DNA of 64,000 nucleotides from Xiheibacterium sp038325765 (GCA_038325765.1 JBBQJI010000001.1:206967-270966), one strand, 5' to 3'. Positions 19,307-30,007 are shown, counted from the first letter of the stretch. Notes: generated by a model not told the origin, from the letters alone. Made by a program: numbers and translations.

Positions 19307-20509
19307 CTGGCCGCTGGCATCGCCCCCACCTCTACGATCATCGCCGAGCTCCGCGCCGGTCGCCCCGTCATCGTCGTGGATGACGAGCACCGCGAGAACG
19401 AGGGCGACATCATCATCCCCGCCGAGATCGCGACCGCACAAAACATTGCGCTCACGATCCGATACACCGGCGGCGTGATCTGTCTGGCGATGCCGAACGC
19501 GGTGGCCGACCACCTCGAGCTGCCGCCGATGGTCGAGCACAACACTGCCAAGCGCGGCACTGCATACACCGTGTCGATCGAGGCGGCGCACGGAATCGAC
19601 ACCGGGATCTCCGCCAAGGATCGGGCGCTGACCATCCAGACCACCGTCCGGCCTGGCGCCGCTGCCCGGGACCTCGTGCGCCCGGGGCACGTCTTCCCCC
19701 TACGTGCGCGAGACGGCGGCGTGCTGCGACGGGCCGGCCACACCGAGGCGGCGGTCGATCTCGCACGCCTCGCCGGGTTCCAGCCCGTCGCCGCGGTCAG
19801 CGAGCTGATGCACGACGACGGCACGATGATGCGCTTGCCCGCCCTGCTCGAGTTCGCGGAGCAGCACGGCTTCGTCGTGGGCACCATCGCGGATCTCATC
19901 GCCCATCGCCTGGCCACGGATGCGTTCGTCTCGCACGTCGCGACCGCCAAGCTCCCCACCGCCCACGGCGAGTTCTTGCTCCACGGCTTCGAGGACGGCC
20001 TCACGGGGGCCGAGCACGTCGCCCTCACGATGGGCACGGTCGACGACGGCGCGCCGGTGCTCGTGCGCGTGCACTCCGAGTGCCTCACCGGCGACGCGCT
20101 GCACTCGTTGCGCTGCGACTGCGGTGCCCAGCGCGACGCCGCAATGGCGGCGATCGCCGCGGCCGGACACGGCGTGCTCGTGTACCTCCGGCAAGAGGGC
20201 CGCGGCATCGGGCTGCTCAACAAGATCCGCGCCTATGCGCTGCAGGACGGCGAACTCGACACGGTCGAGGCCAACTTGCGTCTCGACTTCGCCGCGGACC
20301 TCCGCGACTACGGCATCGGCGTGCAGATCCTCCACCGCCTCGGCGTGCGGCGCGTTCGCCTGCTGACCAACAACCCGCGCAAGGTCGCGGGGCTGGCGGA
20401 GCGGGGCATCGAAGTCGTGGAGCGCGTAGGGCTGCACGTCGGCGCCAACGCCCACAACGCGCACTATCTCGCGACCAAGATCGCCAAGCTCGGTCACCTC
20501 GCCGAGTGA
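19307..20509 (+). CDS. ribBA: Bifunctional riboflavin biosynthesis protein RibBA
   Basis: About 400 residues with two enzymes. The N-terminal RibB part (3,4-dihydroxy-2-butanone-4-phosphate synthase) shows DDEHRENEGD, TVSIEAAHGIDTGISAKDRA and RPGHVFPLRA. The C-terminal RibA part (GTP cyclohydrolase II) has the zinc-site pattern SECLTGDALHSLRCDCGAQ, then RQEGRGIGLLNK and LLTNNPRK. Together they supply both riboflavin precursors. Start: this frame has no ATG, GTG or TTG before 19373, which would delete the first strand of RibB. A CTG at 19307 lies 6 nt after a strong GAGGAG and restores the usual N-terminus. The ATG at 19281 is in another frame and falls in the predicted -10 element. Confidence 0.9.
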   Translation: MAAGIAPTSTIIAELRAGRPVIVVDDEHRENEGDIIIPAEIATAQNIALTIRYTGGVICLAMPNAVADHLELPPMVEHNTAKRGTAYTVSIEAAHGIDTGISAKDRALTIQTTVRPGAAARDLVRPGHVFPLRARDGGVLRRAGHTEAAVDLARLAGFQPVAAVSELMHDDGTMMRLPALLEFAEQHGFVVGTIADLIAHRLATDAFVSHVATAKLPTAHGEFLLHGFEDGLTGAEHVALTMGTVDDGAPVLVRVHSECLTGDALHSLRCDCGAQRDAAMAAIAAAGHGVLVYLRQEGRGIGLLNKIRAYALQDGELDTVEANLRLDFAADLRDYGIGVQILHRLGVRRVRLLTNNPRKVAGLAERGIEVVERVGLHVGANAHNAHYLATKIAKLGHLAE

Positions 20510-20635
20510 TCGTCCGCCCGCGCCGTGCGCCATCGCGGCGGGTGTCAGCTCACCCGCCCCGCGAGCGTCGCAGCGCCGGGCGCCGGGGGGCCGGACGGCG
20601 CGTCGCGGCGTTCCTGCTAGCATACATCCCCGCCA

Positions 20636-21214
20636 ATGCTCGACGGGTTCCCCGAGATGGTCGATGCGCGGCGGCCCGAGATGGTCGATGCGCGGCGGCT
20701 CGAGATGGTCGATGCGCGGCGGCCCGAGACGGTCGATGCGCGGCGGCCCAAGATGGTCGATGCGCGGCGCAGCCTCGCGTGCCTCGTGCTCGCTTCGACG
20801 CTCGCTGTCGCGTGCGACAAGGAGCGCGCGCCCGAGTTCCCGGCCGCCGAGGTGTTCGAGCCGCCGGTCGAGGTCCACGGCGAGTGGCGTGGCGAGGTCG
20901 CCGGGACGAGAGGCACCCTGCGGGTCGACGATCTCGCCGGTAATCACTATCGCGGGATGTTCGAGGGCGGGGAGGGCCGCCGCTACGTGCTCAACATGGA
21001 GCAGCTCGAGGCCCCCGGACCGGACGGTGGCGCGGCCGTGTCGAACCTGGTGCACTTCACCTGGCAGGACGGTCGCGGCGATCGCGGCGAGGGGTGGCTG
21101 CTCGTCAACCGCGACGGCAACGCGCTCACCGGATCGTTCGGACGTGGCGACGGCACGACGTCGGGCGCGGGCGACTGGACGTTCGTGCGTGCCGACGCCG
21201 AGCGAGCGGGCTGA
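20636..21214 (+). CDS. Lipoprotein with repeated start region
   Basis: The longest frame has 192 residues, but the signal peptide is RRSLACLVLASTLAVAC, preceded by five copies of an octapeptide (consensus EMVDARRP). Four of the repeat units contain an in-frame ATG, so translation could begin at 20636, 20657, 20681, 20705 or 20753. The last gives a normal 153-residue lipoprotein. The mature part is a small domain with the pattern VEVHGEWRGEV, then HYRGMFEGG and NALTGSFGRGDG, which looks like a beta-sheet protein of unknown function. No upstream gene is close on this strand apart from ribBA, 126 nt away. Confidence 0.75.
   Translation: MLDGFPEMVDARRPEMVDARRLEMVDARRPETVDARRPKMVDARRSLACLVLASTLAVACDKERAPEFPAAEVFEPPVEVHGEWRGEVAGTRGTLRVDDLAGNHYRGMFEGGEGRRYVLNMEQLEAPGPDGGAAVSNLVHFTWQDGRGDRGEGWLLVNRDGNALTGSFGRGDGTTSGAGDWTFVRADAERAG
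20654..20770 (+). repeat. 24-nt tandem repeat spanning alternative start codons
   Basis: Four full copies and one partial copy of a 24-nt unit, at 20654, 20678, 20702, 20726 and 20750. Units 1, 2, 3 and 5 contain ATG GTC GAT; unit 4 has ACG in place of ATG. The array lies at the 5' end of a lipoprotein gene and ends as the signal peptide begins. Confidence 0.95.
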
Positions 21215-21271
21215 GCCGCCGCGGACGGGGCGGGCGGGTGCGCCGCGTCGTGGTCGCGATCAGGGATTCCG

Positions 21272-21733
21272 TCAGGCGAGCTGTACGCGGGCCTGACCGG
21301 TCGGGTCGATCTGACCCTTGATGTCGGCCTGCACCGAGAGCGCGTGGGTACACGCGGCGGACGTGGCGACGGCATCCGGTGGCACCGCGAGCTCGACTTC
21401 GATGGTGTGCCGCATGCCGGGCTCGACGGTCACCGTGAGGGGCATCTGCCATTCCGCGCAGGTCGTACGTGTCCAGCCGGCGGTCATGGCCAAGCGCGCT
21501 TCGCCATCGACGCTGTCCTCGTCGTGGGTGTTGCCACTTGCATCGACCCAATGGCGCACCGCCTGCACCAGGCGCAGCGTCAGCGCATCGACGGCCGCGG
21601 CTTTGCTGCCGCCGACGATCACCACGGCGAATCTGGCGGTGTCACCGGGCGCCACCGCATCGCTCGGCGGCACGACCTCGATCTTCGCCCCTTCGCCCCC
21701 GAGGCTGTCGCGCATCTTCTCCGAGAAACCCAT
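21272..21733 (-). CDS. Spo0M-like (arrestin-fold) protein
   Basis: 153 residues. The N-terminus MGFSEKMRDSLGGEGAKIEVV and the following APGDTARFAVVIVGGSKAAAVDALTLRLVQ match the opening of sporulation-control protein Spo0M, which has an arrestin-like beta-sandwich; the rest has the same alternating strand pattern (TVEPGMRHTIEVELAVPPDA). Spo0M relatives are usually about 250 residues, so this is a one-domain-plus version. In Bacillus it influences sporulation; here the role is unknown. Starts at ATG 21733, divergent from the large lipoprotein gene. Confidence 0.7.
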   Translation of the reverse strand: MGFSEKMRDSLGGEGAKIEVVPPSDAVAPGDTARFAVVIVGGSKAAAVDALTLRLVQAVRHWVDASGNTHDEDSVDGEARLAMTAGWTRTTCAEWQMPLTVTVEPGMRHTIEVELAVPPDAVATSAACTHALSVQADIKGQIDPTGQARVQLA

Positions 21734-21928
21734 GGGTGTGCTCCGGCGCCGAAGCTACCGCGGGCCCGGGAACTTGACCATCATCGCGTGGGTTGCCCGA
21801 AGGTGTGGAGAATGCACACGGGTGGTGCACGAGCCGAGCTGGCAGGTCGTGGAGCCACCGTGGAAATTCGGTCATCGTCGGTGTGGCGACCCTACCGCCA
21901 CCGCATGCCCCCCTGTATGCTGCGCGGC

Positions 21929-24262
21929 ATGCTCCCCACCAGGCGACGCGGTATCGCGGTTCCGCTCTCGTTGCTCTTCTTCACCTCGGCGGCCGTACCC
22001 AGCTGCGCCAAGCTGGAGGAACTCACCGGCAAGAAGGATGAGCCGGTCGCAGCCAAAGACGACAAGGCCGCCGACGGAGCCGATGCCAAGGGCGAGGATC
22101 CCAAGGCCGAAGGTGCCGAGCCGACCCCCGTCGCGGTGCCGGTGCCCGAGGCGATCCCCGTGCCGGCGATGCTCACAGGCCTCGATCATCTGCTGTCGCT
22201 CGTGCCCGATCAGCAGGCCGAGTTCGTGCTCGTCCGCGACGCGTCGGTGCTCGCCGAGTACGCCGAAGAGGGGGCGAAGTTCGTCGAGGGGCCGCTCGCG
22301 GCGCTGGGGGCCGATCCCACCGGCCTGCCCTCGGAGATCGGCCAGGCCAAGACCGAGTTCGACGGCGCCAAGGTGAAGATGGCCGAGATCGTCACGGCGA
22401 TCGCGGCGTCGGGCCTGCGTCCCAACGAAGGGGGCGCGATGATCAAACTCGCGAGCGGCAAGCGCCTCGTCGTGTTCGCCGCCGACAAGCCCACCGCGAT
22501 CGTCGATCTCGCCAAGGCGCTCGGCAGCGACGCCGGCGGAAGCGACAAGTGCAAGGCGCTCGAGGGCAGCACCGGCTGGAACGTCTGCGGCGACGACCAG
22601 GCCACCGTCGACGCTTACAAGCCGTCGACCGACATCGAGGTCACCCGCAAGCTGTTCGTGGATCGTCTGCCGGGCGTCGATCTGGAGGAAGCCAATCTTC
22701 TCGTGAAGGTCACCAGCGACGGCCAGCCCGTCACCGCCACCGTCGCGACGTTGCCCGGTCTCGTGCACCTCGCGGCCGCGCTGCCCGACACGCCCGAGAT
22801 GGCGCAGATGAAGACCCTGCTGCAGCCCGGCGAGGCGCGCACGCTCGATCATGTCCAGCCCGGTGCGGGCTTCGTCTGGATGCGGGTCAACCCGGCGCTG
22901 ATGAATGCGGGGCTGAGCTCGAAGCTCGGCGCCGGCGTGCCGCCCGAGCTGACCCAGACCCTCGGCAGCCTGACCGGCGAGTTCGTCGTCGCCGGCTCGG
23001 TCGCGCCCGGCGGCCTGTTCGCCCAGGCTGGCGTCGGCGACATCACAGGCGTCCCGGCGCTGTTCGACAAGGTGCTCGCCGAGAAGTCCGCGCTGCCGAC
23101 CACGCTGCCGGACATCCAGGGCTCCACCGTCGCGTGGGAGAAGACCCAGATCCAAGGCGCGGGCGCCACGGTCGATGCCCTGCACGTCGCCATGGGCGGC
23201 ATGAAGGAGCTCGACATCGTGAAGGCCTACGCGGGCATCGGCGCGGACATGTGGATGTTCGCCCACGAGGGCCGCCTCACCTTCGCGATCGGCCCCGACG
23301 CCGCGACCGTGGGCCAGCTGCTCGGGAGCAACACCGGCACCGCCACCGACGAAGAGCTCGCCTCGCTGCCGCACCAACTCGGTGAGGCCCTCGGCCGCAA
23401 CGAGGTCAGCATGGCGATGCACGTCCCGCTCGACGCGGTTCAGGGGGCGCCGATGCGCCGGCTCGTCGACGCCGCGTTCAAGACGTCGACCGAAGTGAAG
23501 CCGGCGCAGATCAACGCGGCGCTCGGCTTCTTCGCCCCGGTGTCGAGCGCGACCATGTGGATCGCACAACCCGGCGGCGTGCCGGTCGTGCACGTCGCGG
23601 TGCAGGGCATCGGCAACCGCGCCACGGACGAGGGCAAGGCCGCCCTCGAGGCCGCCCGCAAGGTCGCCGCCGGTGGCGATCCGGCGATCGAGTTCGCTGC
23701 GCTCGCGTCCACCTACGCCGGCTCGCCGATGGCCTTCGCCTACCACTCGCGGGCCGGCGATCGCGGCCCGGGCTCGCTCGTCGGCAGCGCCATCGGTGCG
23801 GTCGCCGTGGGCGGCGCGGTCGCCTACACGATGCTCAACGGCCAGGCGAACCCGACGCTGGCCGCTGATCTCGGCGTGACGCCGGACGCCCCGCCGCCGG
23901 CGCTCGAGATCCCGGACAAGCCGGTCGCGCCCATCCATCAGCCGACCACCCCGACGACGCCCAAGACCCCGACGACGCCCAAGGAAGAGCCCAAGCCGGT
24001 CGAGCCCACGAAGCCCGATCCGGTTGCGCCCGATCCGGTGAAGCCCGAGCCGGTCACACCGGATCCGGTGAAGCCCGAGCCGGTCACGCCGGATCCGGTG
24101 AAGCCCGTGCCGAAGCCGGTGCCCAAGCCCGTGCCGAAGCCGGTGCCCAAGCCCGTCGAGCCGGTGAAGCCGGACCCGAAGCCTGTGCCGAAGCCGGTGC
24201 CCAAGCCGACGCCGGATCCTTCGAAGCCCAAGCCCGGCCGCGCGAAGCCGACCGCGCGGTGA
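21929..24262 (+). CDS. Large lipoprotein with C-terminal Pro-Lys-Pro repeats
   Basis: 777 residues: signal with lipobox VPSC, a charged linker, a large globular region (about 75-620), a hydrophobic segment (GSAIGAVAVGGAVAYTML) and a 130-residue tail of PKPVP and PDPVKPEPV repeats, likely a stiff rod crossing periplasm or peptidoglycan. The globular part is a paralog of the lipoprotein at 34823-36613: both have SG..., KRLVVFAADKP or HRVVVAAADGP, and a Cys pair (KCKALEG..WNVCGDD and ECGPLAD..FQVCAAD). Function unknown. Start ATG 21929; 21917 and 21905 are alternatives. Confidence 0.8.
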   Translation: MLPTRRRGIAVPLSLLFFTSAAVPSCAKLEELTGKKDEPVAAKDDKAADGADAKGEDPKAEGAEPTPVAVPVPEAIPVPAMLTGLDHLLSLVPDQQAEFVLVRDASVLAEYAEEGAKFVEGPLAALGADPTGLPSEIGQAKTEFDGAKVKMAEIVTAIAASGLRPNEGGAMIKLASGKRLVVFAADKPTAIVDLAKALGSDAGGSDKCKALEGSTGWNVCGDDQATVDAYKPSTDIEVTRKLFVDRLPGVDLEEANLLVKVTSDGQPVTATVATLPGLVHLAAALPDTPEMAQMKTLLQPGEARTLDHVQPGAGFVWMRVNPALMNAGLSSKLGAGVPPELTQTLGSLTGEFVVAGSVAPGGLFAQAGVGDITGVPALFDKVLAEKSALPTTLPDIQGSTVAWEKTQIQGAGATVDALHVAMGGMKELDIVKAYAGIGADMWMFAHEGRLTFAIGPDAATVGQLLGSNTGTATDEELASLPHQLGEALGRNEVSMAMHVPLDAVQGAPMRRLVDAAFKTSTEVKPAQINAALGFFAPVSSATMWIAQPGGVPVVHVAVQGIGNRATDEGKAALEAARKVAAGGDPAIEFAALASTYAGSPMAFAYHSRAGDRGPGSLVGSAIGAVAVGGAVAYTMLNGQANPTLAADLGVTPDAPPPALEIPDKPVAPIHQPTTPTTPKTPTTPKEEPKPVEPTKPDPVAPDPVKPEPVTPDPVKPEPVTPDPVKPVPKPVPKPVPKPVPKPVEPVKPDPKPVPKPVPKPTPDPSKPKPGRAKPTAR

Positions 24263-24305
24263 CCGTTCGCGCCGCGGGCGCCGTCTCGAGTCGGGTCCGA
24301 TCTAG

Positions 24306-24319
24306 ACCTGACGTAAGGT
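24306..24319. promoter_or_regulatory. Upstream operator-like element of the isc operon
   Basis: The sequence ACCTGACGTAAGGT is an imperfect inverted repeat and shares ACGTAAGGT with the second element at 24391. Two copies of the same half-site 80 bp apart, in front of a MerR-family gene, suggest binding sites for that regulator. Inference only. Confidence 0.35.
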
Positions 24320-24340
24320 GAGATTTTGGCTCCGGCCGGG

Positions 24341-24399
24341 TTGACAGCCCCGGGGGGCCGGTCCAGACTCAGCCGCGAACCCTTACCCTCACGTAAGGT
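24341..24399 (+). promoter_or_regulatory. Putative promoter and operator of the isc operon
   Basis: TTGACA at 24341-24346 and CAGACT at 24364-24369 with a 17-bp spacer form a promoter-like pair. Just downstream is a perfect inverted repeat, CCTTAC at 24381-24386 and GTAAGG at 24393-24398 with a 6-bp centre. A site at the start of transcription would suit repression of the operon by its own first gene, the MerR-like regulator, though classical MerR activators bind between -35 and -10. Confidence 0.45.
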
Positions 24400-24411
24400 C
24401 AAGGTTCGCAG

Positions 24412-24945
24412 ATGAACTCCCAGCCCAAGGCCGACGCACCGCTCAAGATCGGAGAGCTTGCCCGCAAGACCGGCAAGTCGCTCCGCGCGCTGCGCTTATA
24501 CGAGGAGCTGGGCCTGCTCAAGGCCGCCCGCTCGACCGGCGGCTTCCGGCTGTACGGTGCCGACCAGGTCGCCCGGGTCTACTGGATTGCCAAGCTGCAG
24601 GACATGGGGTTCACGCTGCCGCAGATCCAAGGGCTCATCGACACCGTGGAGTCGGCGGCGAGCGGACCGGACGCGATGCTGAGCCTGCGCGAGATGTTCC
24701 GCGGGCGGCTCGCAGCCACGCGGGCGCAGATCGAGCGGCTATGGCAGCTCGAGCGCGATCTCGGCGAGAGCCTCGCCTACCTGGAAGGATGCCGCGGCTG
24801 CCCGGATGACCATGGGGTCGGCGACTGCGCCGACTGTGGCTCGGTCCACGCCGAAGATCCGACGCCGAGCCTGGTGGCCGGCGTGCACCTCTCGACCGCG
24901 CCCATCCGGCTGCGCGGCCGTTCCGACGCCCCGGGGGCAACATGA
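24412..24945 (+). CDS. MerR-family regulator with C-terminal four-cysteine motif
   Basis: 177 residues. Residues 11-80 are the MerR winged helix-turn-helix (LKIGELARKTGKSLRALRLYEELGL, shortened here, then GFRLYGADQVARVYWIAKLQDMGFTL). A dimerisation helix follows (about 88-124), then a cysteine cluster C127-x2-C130-x8-C139-x2-C142. That spacing differs from SoxR but could hold an Fe-S cluster or a metal. Its stop overlaps the start of iscS (ATGA). In most bacteria this place is taken by IscR, so the protein is a good candidate for the Fe-S sensor controlling this operon. Confidence 0.85.
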   Translation: MNSQPKADAPLKIGELARKTGKSLRALRLYEELGLLKAARSTGGFRLYGADQVARVYWIAKLQDMGFTLPQIQGLIDTVESAASGPDAMLSLREMFRGRLAATRAQIERLWQLERDLGESLAYLEGCRGCPDDHGVGDCADCGSVHAEDPTPSLVAGVHLSTAPIRLRGRSDAPGAT

Positions 24946-26174
24946 CCGTCAAGACGCCGATCTACCTCGACTACGCCGCCACGTGCCCCGTCGACCCCCG
25001 CGTGGTCGATGCGATGCTGCCATTTTTCACCCAGATGTACGGCAACGCCGCCAGCCGCACCCACAGTTTCGGCTGGTCGGCCGAGCAGGCCGTCGACAAC
25101 GCCCGCGACGAGATCGCCACCACGCTGGCGGCCGATCCCAAGGAGATCACCTGGACCAGCGGCGCCACCGAGTCCAACAACCTCGCGATCAAGGGCGTGG
25201 TCGAGTACGTGATCTCGGGCGACGCCACGGCGCGCCCCCACGTCATCACTGCCGTCACCGAGCACAAGGCGGTGCTCGACACCTGCAAGTACCTCGAGCG
25301 CCACGGCGCCGACGTCACCTATCTGCCGGTCGACACCCGAGGGCTGCTCACCGCCGAGCAGGTCGCCGAGGCGATCACGCCGCAGACGGCCCTGGTCTCG
25401 ATCATGTTCGCCAACAACGAGACCGGCGTCATCCAGCCGATCGCCGAGATCGGCCGGGCGTGCCGCGATCGCCAGGTGCTGTTCCACACCGACGCCACCC
25501 AGGCGTTTGGCAAGGTGCCGATCGACGTCGACGCGATGAGCATCGATCTGGTCAGCATGACGGCGCACAAGATCTACGGGCCCAAGGGCGCGGGCGCGCT
25601 GTATGTTCGGCGGCGCAAGCCCCGGGTCCGGCTGGCGCCGCAGATCCACGGTGGCGGGCACGAGCGCGGCAACCGATCGGGCACGCTCAACGTGCCGTCG
25701 ATCGCCGGCTTCGGCGAGGCCGTGCGGGTCGCCCGCGAGTCCATGCCTGCCGAGGCCGAGCGAATCGGCGCGCTGCGCAATCATCTCCACGATCGCATCA
25801 TGGCCGAGAACGAGCATGTGTTCGTCAACGGCGCCTACGAGCACCTGCTGCCCGGTCACCTCAACATCAGCTTCGCCTACATCGAGGGCGAGTCGCTGTT
25901 GATGGCGCTCAAGGAGATCGCGCTGTCGTCGGGCTCGGCCTGCACCTCGGCGAGCCTCGAGCCCAGCTACGTGCTCAAGGCGATGGGCCTCAACGACGAG
26001 CTCGCGCACTCGAGCCTGCGCATGACCATCGGCCGCTTCACCACCCGCGAGGAGGTCGACCACGTGGCCGACTCCCTCCACCGTAACGTCACCCGTCTGC
26101 GCGAGATGTCTCCCCTGTGGGAGATGGTGCAAGACGGCATCGACCTCAACTCGATCCAGTGGGCCGCCCACTGA
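24942..26174 (+). CDS. iscS: Cysteine desulfurase IscS
   Basis: 410 residues. A pyridoxal-phosphate enzyme that removes sulfur from cysteine and passes it to IscU. The PLP lysine is Lys210 (SMTAHKIYGPKG), PLP-binding motifs are SGATESNN and EHKAVLD, and the persulfide cysteine is Cys334 in SSGSACTSASLEPSYVL on the long mobile loop typical of group I IscS. The GRFTTREEVD motif near the C-terminus is also conserved. First enzyme gene of the operon, overlapping the regulator by 4 nt. Confidence 0.97.
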   Translation: MTVKTPIYLDYAATCPVDPRVVDAMLPFFTQMYGNAASRTHSFGWSAEQAVDNARDEIATTLAADPKEITWTSGATESNNLAIKGVVEYVISGDATARPHVITAVTEHKAVLDTCKYLERHGADVTYLPVDTRGLLTAEQVAEAITPQTALVSIMFANNETGVIQPIAEIGRACRDRQVLFHTDATQAFGKVPIDVDAMSIDLVSMTAHKIYGPKGAGALYVRRRKPRVRLAPQIHGGGHERGNRSGTLNVPSIAGFGEAVRVARESMPAEAERIGALRNHLHDRIMAENEHVFVNGAYEHLLPGHLNISFAYIEGESLLMALKEIALSSGSACTSASLEPSYVLKAMGLNDELAHSSLRMTIGRFTTREEVDHVADSLHRNVTRLREMSPLWEMVQDGIDLNSIQWAAH

Positions 26175-26193
26175 ACCCCGCACGGAGCACCCC

Positions 26194-26583
26194 ATGGCGT
26201 ACAGCGACAAGGTCATCGAACACTACGAGAATCCCCGTAACGTCGGCAGCCTGAACAAGGACGACGAGGACGTCGGCACCGGCATCGTCGGCGCTCCCGC
26301 CTGCGGCGACGTGATGAAGCTGCAGATCCGGGTGGAGGACGGCGTCATCACCGACGCGCGCTTCAAGACCTACGGGTGCGGCTCAGCGATCGCCAGCTCC
26401 AGCTTGGTGACCGAGTGGGTCCGCGGCATGCGGGTCGAGCAGGCGCTCGAGATCAACAACGGACAGATCGCCGAGGAGCTCTCGTTGCCGCCGGTCAAGA
26501 TCCACTGCTCGGTGCTCGCCGAGGACGCGATCAAGGCCGCGATCCGTGACTGGCAGGCGAAGCACCAGGCCCAGCCGTCGTGA
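26194..26583 (+). CDS. iscU: Fe-S cluster scaffold IscU
   Basis: 129 residues, standard length. Cysteines Cys37 (GAPACGDVMKLQI), Cys62 (YGCGSAIASSS) and the third in KIHCSVLAEDAI are the cluster ligands, and Asp39 is present. The chaperone-recognition motif LPPVK, read by HscA, is intact. It assembles [2Fe-2S] clusters using sulfur from IscS and releases them with HscA/HscB. It lies 19 nt after iscS. Confidence 0.97.
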   Translation: MAYSDKVIEHYENPRNVGSLNKDDEDVGTGIVGAPACGDVMKLQIRVEDGVITDARFKTYGCGSAIASSSLVTEWVRGMRVEQALEINNGQIAEELSLPPVKIHCSVLAEDAIKAAIRDWQAKHQAQPS

Positions 26584-26999
26584 ATCCGATGACCGACACT
26601 GCACCCGCATCGGGACCCCAGGCGGGACCGCCCCCGGCGCCGCCGATCGCCGCCGACACCGAGGCGAAGCCCACGGTGATCGTGACCGGGCGCGCCGCCA
26701 AGGTGATGCGCGACCAGCTGGTCAAGCGCGGCACGCCGGGCGCCGCGATCCGCTTCGGGATCCGCGGTGGCGGCTGCACCGGCTACTCGTACATGTTCCA
26801 GTACGAGGACGGCGCGCCGCGCACGAGCGACACGGTGGTCGAGGCGAATGGCGTGCGCGTGTATGTCGACCCCAAGTCGATGCGATTGGTGAAGGACACC
26901 CGCATCGACTTCGAGACCGGCATCCGCGGCCACGGCTTCCGCTTCGAGAACCCCAACGTGTCCAACGAGTGTGGCTGCGGCGAGTCGGTCACGTTCTGA
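26580..26999 (+). CDS. iscA: A-type Fe-S carrier IscA
   Basis: 139 residues if started at GTG 26580, which overlaps the iscU stop (GTGA), or 136 from ATG 26589. An N-terminal Pro/Ala-rich extension of about 30 residues precedes the A-type core. The three conserved cysteines are in RFGIRGGGCTGYSY and NECGCGESV. Such proteins carry [4Fe-4S] or [2Fe-2S] clusters to target enzymes. Position between iscU and hscB matches the standard isc order. Confidence 0.93.
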   Translation: MNPMTDTAPASGPQAGPPPAPPIAADTEAKPTVIVTGRAAKVMRDQLVKRGTPGAAIRFGIRGGGCTGYSYMFQYEDGAPRTSDTVVEANGVRVYVDPKSMRLVKDTRIDFETGIRGHGFRFENPNVSNECGCGESVTF

Positions 27000-27001
27000 C
27001 G

Positions 27002-27516
27002 ATGGCCGCAGCGAACCACTTCGACGGGCTCGGGCTCGCGCCCTCGTACGACCTCGATCTGGGGCAGCTCGAGCGCAACTACTTGGAGCTCGCACAGCGC
27101 CACCACCCCGATCGGGTGGCTGGCGGCACCGTGGCCGAGCGCCGAGCGGCGGTCGAGACCAGCGGCGCCATCAACGAGGGCTACCGCGTGCTCCGTGATC
27201 CAGTGCGGCGGGCCGAGTACCTGTGTCGTCTGGGCGGCATGGATCTCGATTCGTCGGATGGGGCCTCCGGGGCGCCCACGATGCCGCAGGCGTTCTTGAT
27301 GGAGATGATCGACCGGCGCGAGGCGCTGGCCGAGGGCCGCGCCAAGGGACCTGCCGCGATGGACGCGCTCCGCGACGTCGTGGAGCGCGAGCAGGAGGCG
27401 GCCCTCGATCGTGCGGTCGCGGCCCTGCGCGCAGGGGAGATCCGCGACGCCGCCGTCGCCCTGGTGGAGCGCCGCTACCTGCAGCGGCTCGTCGACGAGA
27501 TCGACGGCGAGGTGTG

Positions 27517-27517
<1 letters not shown>
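27002..27517 (+). CDS. hscB: Fe-S co-chaperone HscB
   Basis: 171 residues. The J-domain covers about 1-75 with the HPD motif at 35-37 (AQRHHPDRVAGG), and the C-terminal three-helix domain binds IscU. It stimulates the ATPase of HscA and presents IscU to it. Start ATG 27002, two bases after the iscA stop; its TGA shares a base with the ATG of hscA. Confidence 0.92.
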
Positions 27518-29490
<1,973 letters not shown>

Positions 29491-29505
29491 GCGAAGCTGA
29501 GAGCC

Positions 29506-29859
29506 ATGCCCAAGATCACCTTCATCGAGCCCGGCGGCGAGCGCCGCGAGGTCGAAGCCGAACCCGGCGCCGACAACCTGCTCGCGATCGCCGAGGAGCA
29601 TGACGTGCGTATGGGCAGCGCCTGCGGCGGCGTCTGTGCCTGCTCGTCGTGCCACGTCTACGTGCGCGAGGGCCTGGCGAGTCTGCCCGAGATGACCGAG
29701 ATGGAAGAGGACCGCCTCGACATGGGCTTCGACGTGCGGCCGTACAGCCGACTCGGGTGTCAGTGCGTGGTCGGGGCGAAGGACCTGGTCGTGGAGATCA
29801 CGCAGGAGTCGCTGCAGGTGTGGTTCAACGAGCACCCGGAGCACCGGCCGAAGGGGTGA
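29506..29859 (+). CDS. fdx: ISC-type [2Fe-2S] ferredoxin
   Basis: 117 residues. The cluster ligands fit C40-x5-C46-x2-C49-x35-C85 (ACGGVCACSSCHVYV and RLGCQC), the pattern of the adrenodoxin-type ferredoxin of isc operons. It supplies electrons for cluster assembly. Last gene of the operon, 15 nt after hscA. iscX is missing. I see no clear hairpin in the 148 nt that follow. Confidence 0.95.
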   Translation: MPKITFIEPGGERREVEAEPGADNLLAIAEEHDVRMGSACGGVCACSSCHVYVREGLASLPEMTEMEEDRLDMGFDVRPYSRLGCQCVVGAKDLVVEITQESLQVWFNEHPEHRPKG

Positions 29860-30007
29860 AGGGGCAAGACAGGTGCAGGGCATTGATCTTTCGATCACGC
29901 GCTGGACCCCTCCACCGTTGCCGCGTGCGCTTCCACGGGAGGTCCACGCCCAGCGCGGGCCCATTGTCCTTGCCACTGGCCACGTGCGGGTGGACCCTCG
30001 ACCGGGC

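Noticed and set aside
19281..19478. ATG 19281 as the start of ribBA
   Set aside because: It is in another frame that ends after 65 codons with a Ser/Pro/Arg-rich translation; it also falls in the predicted -10 element.
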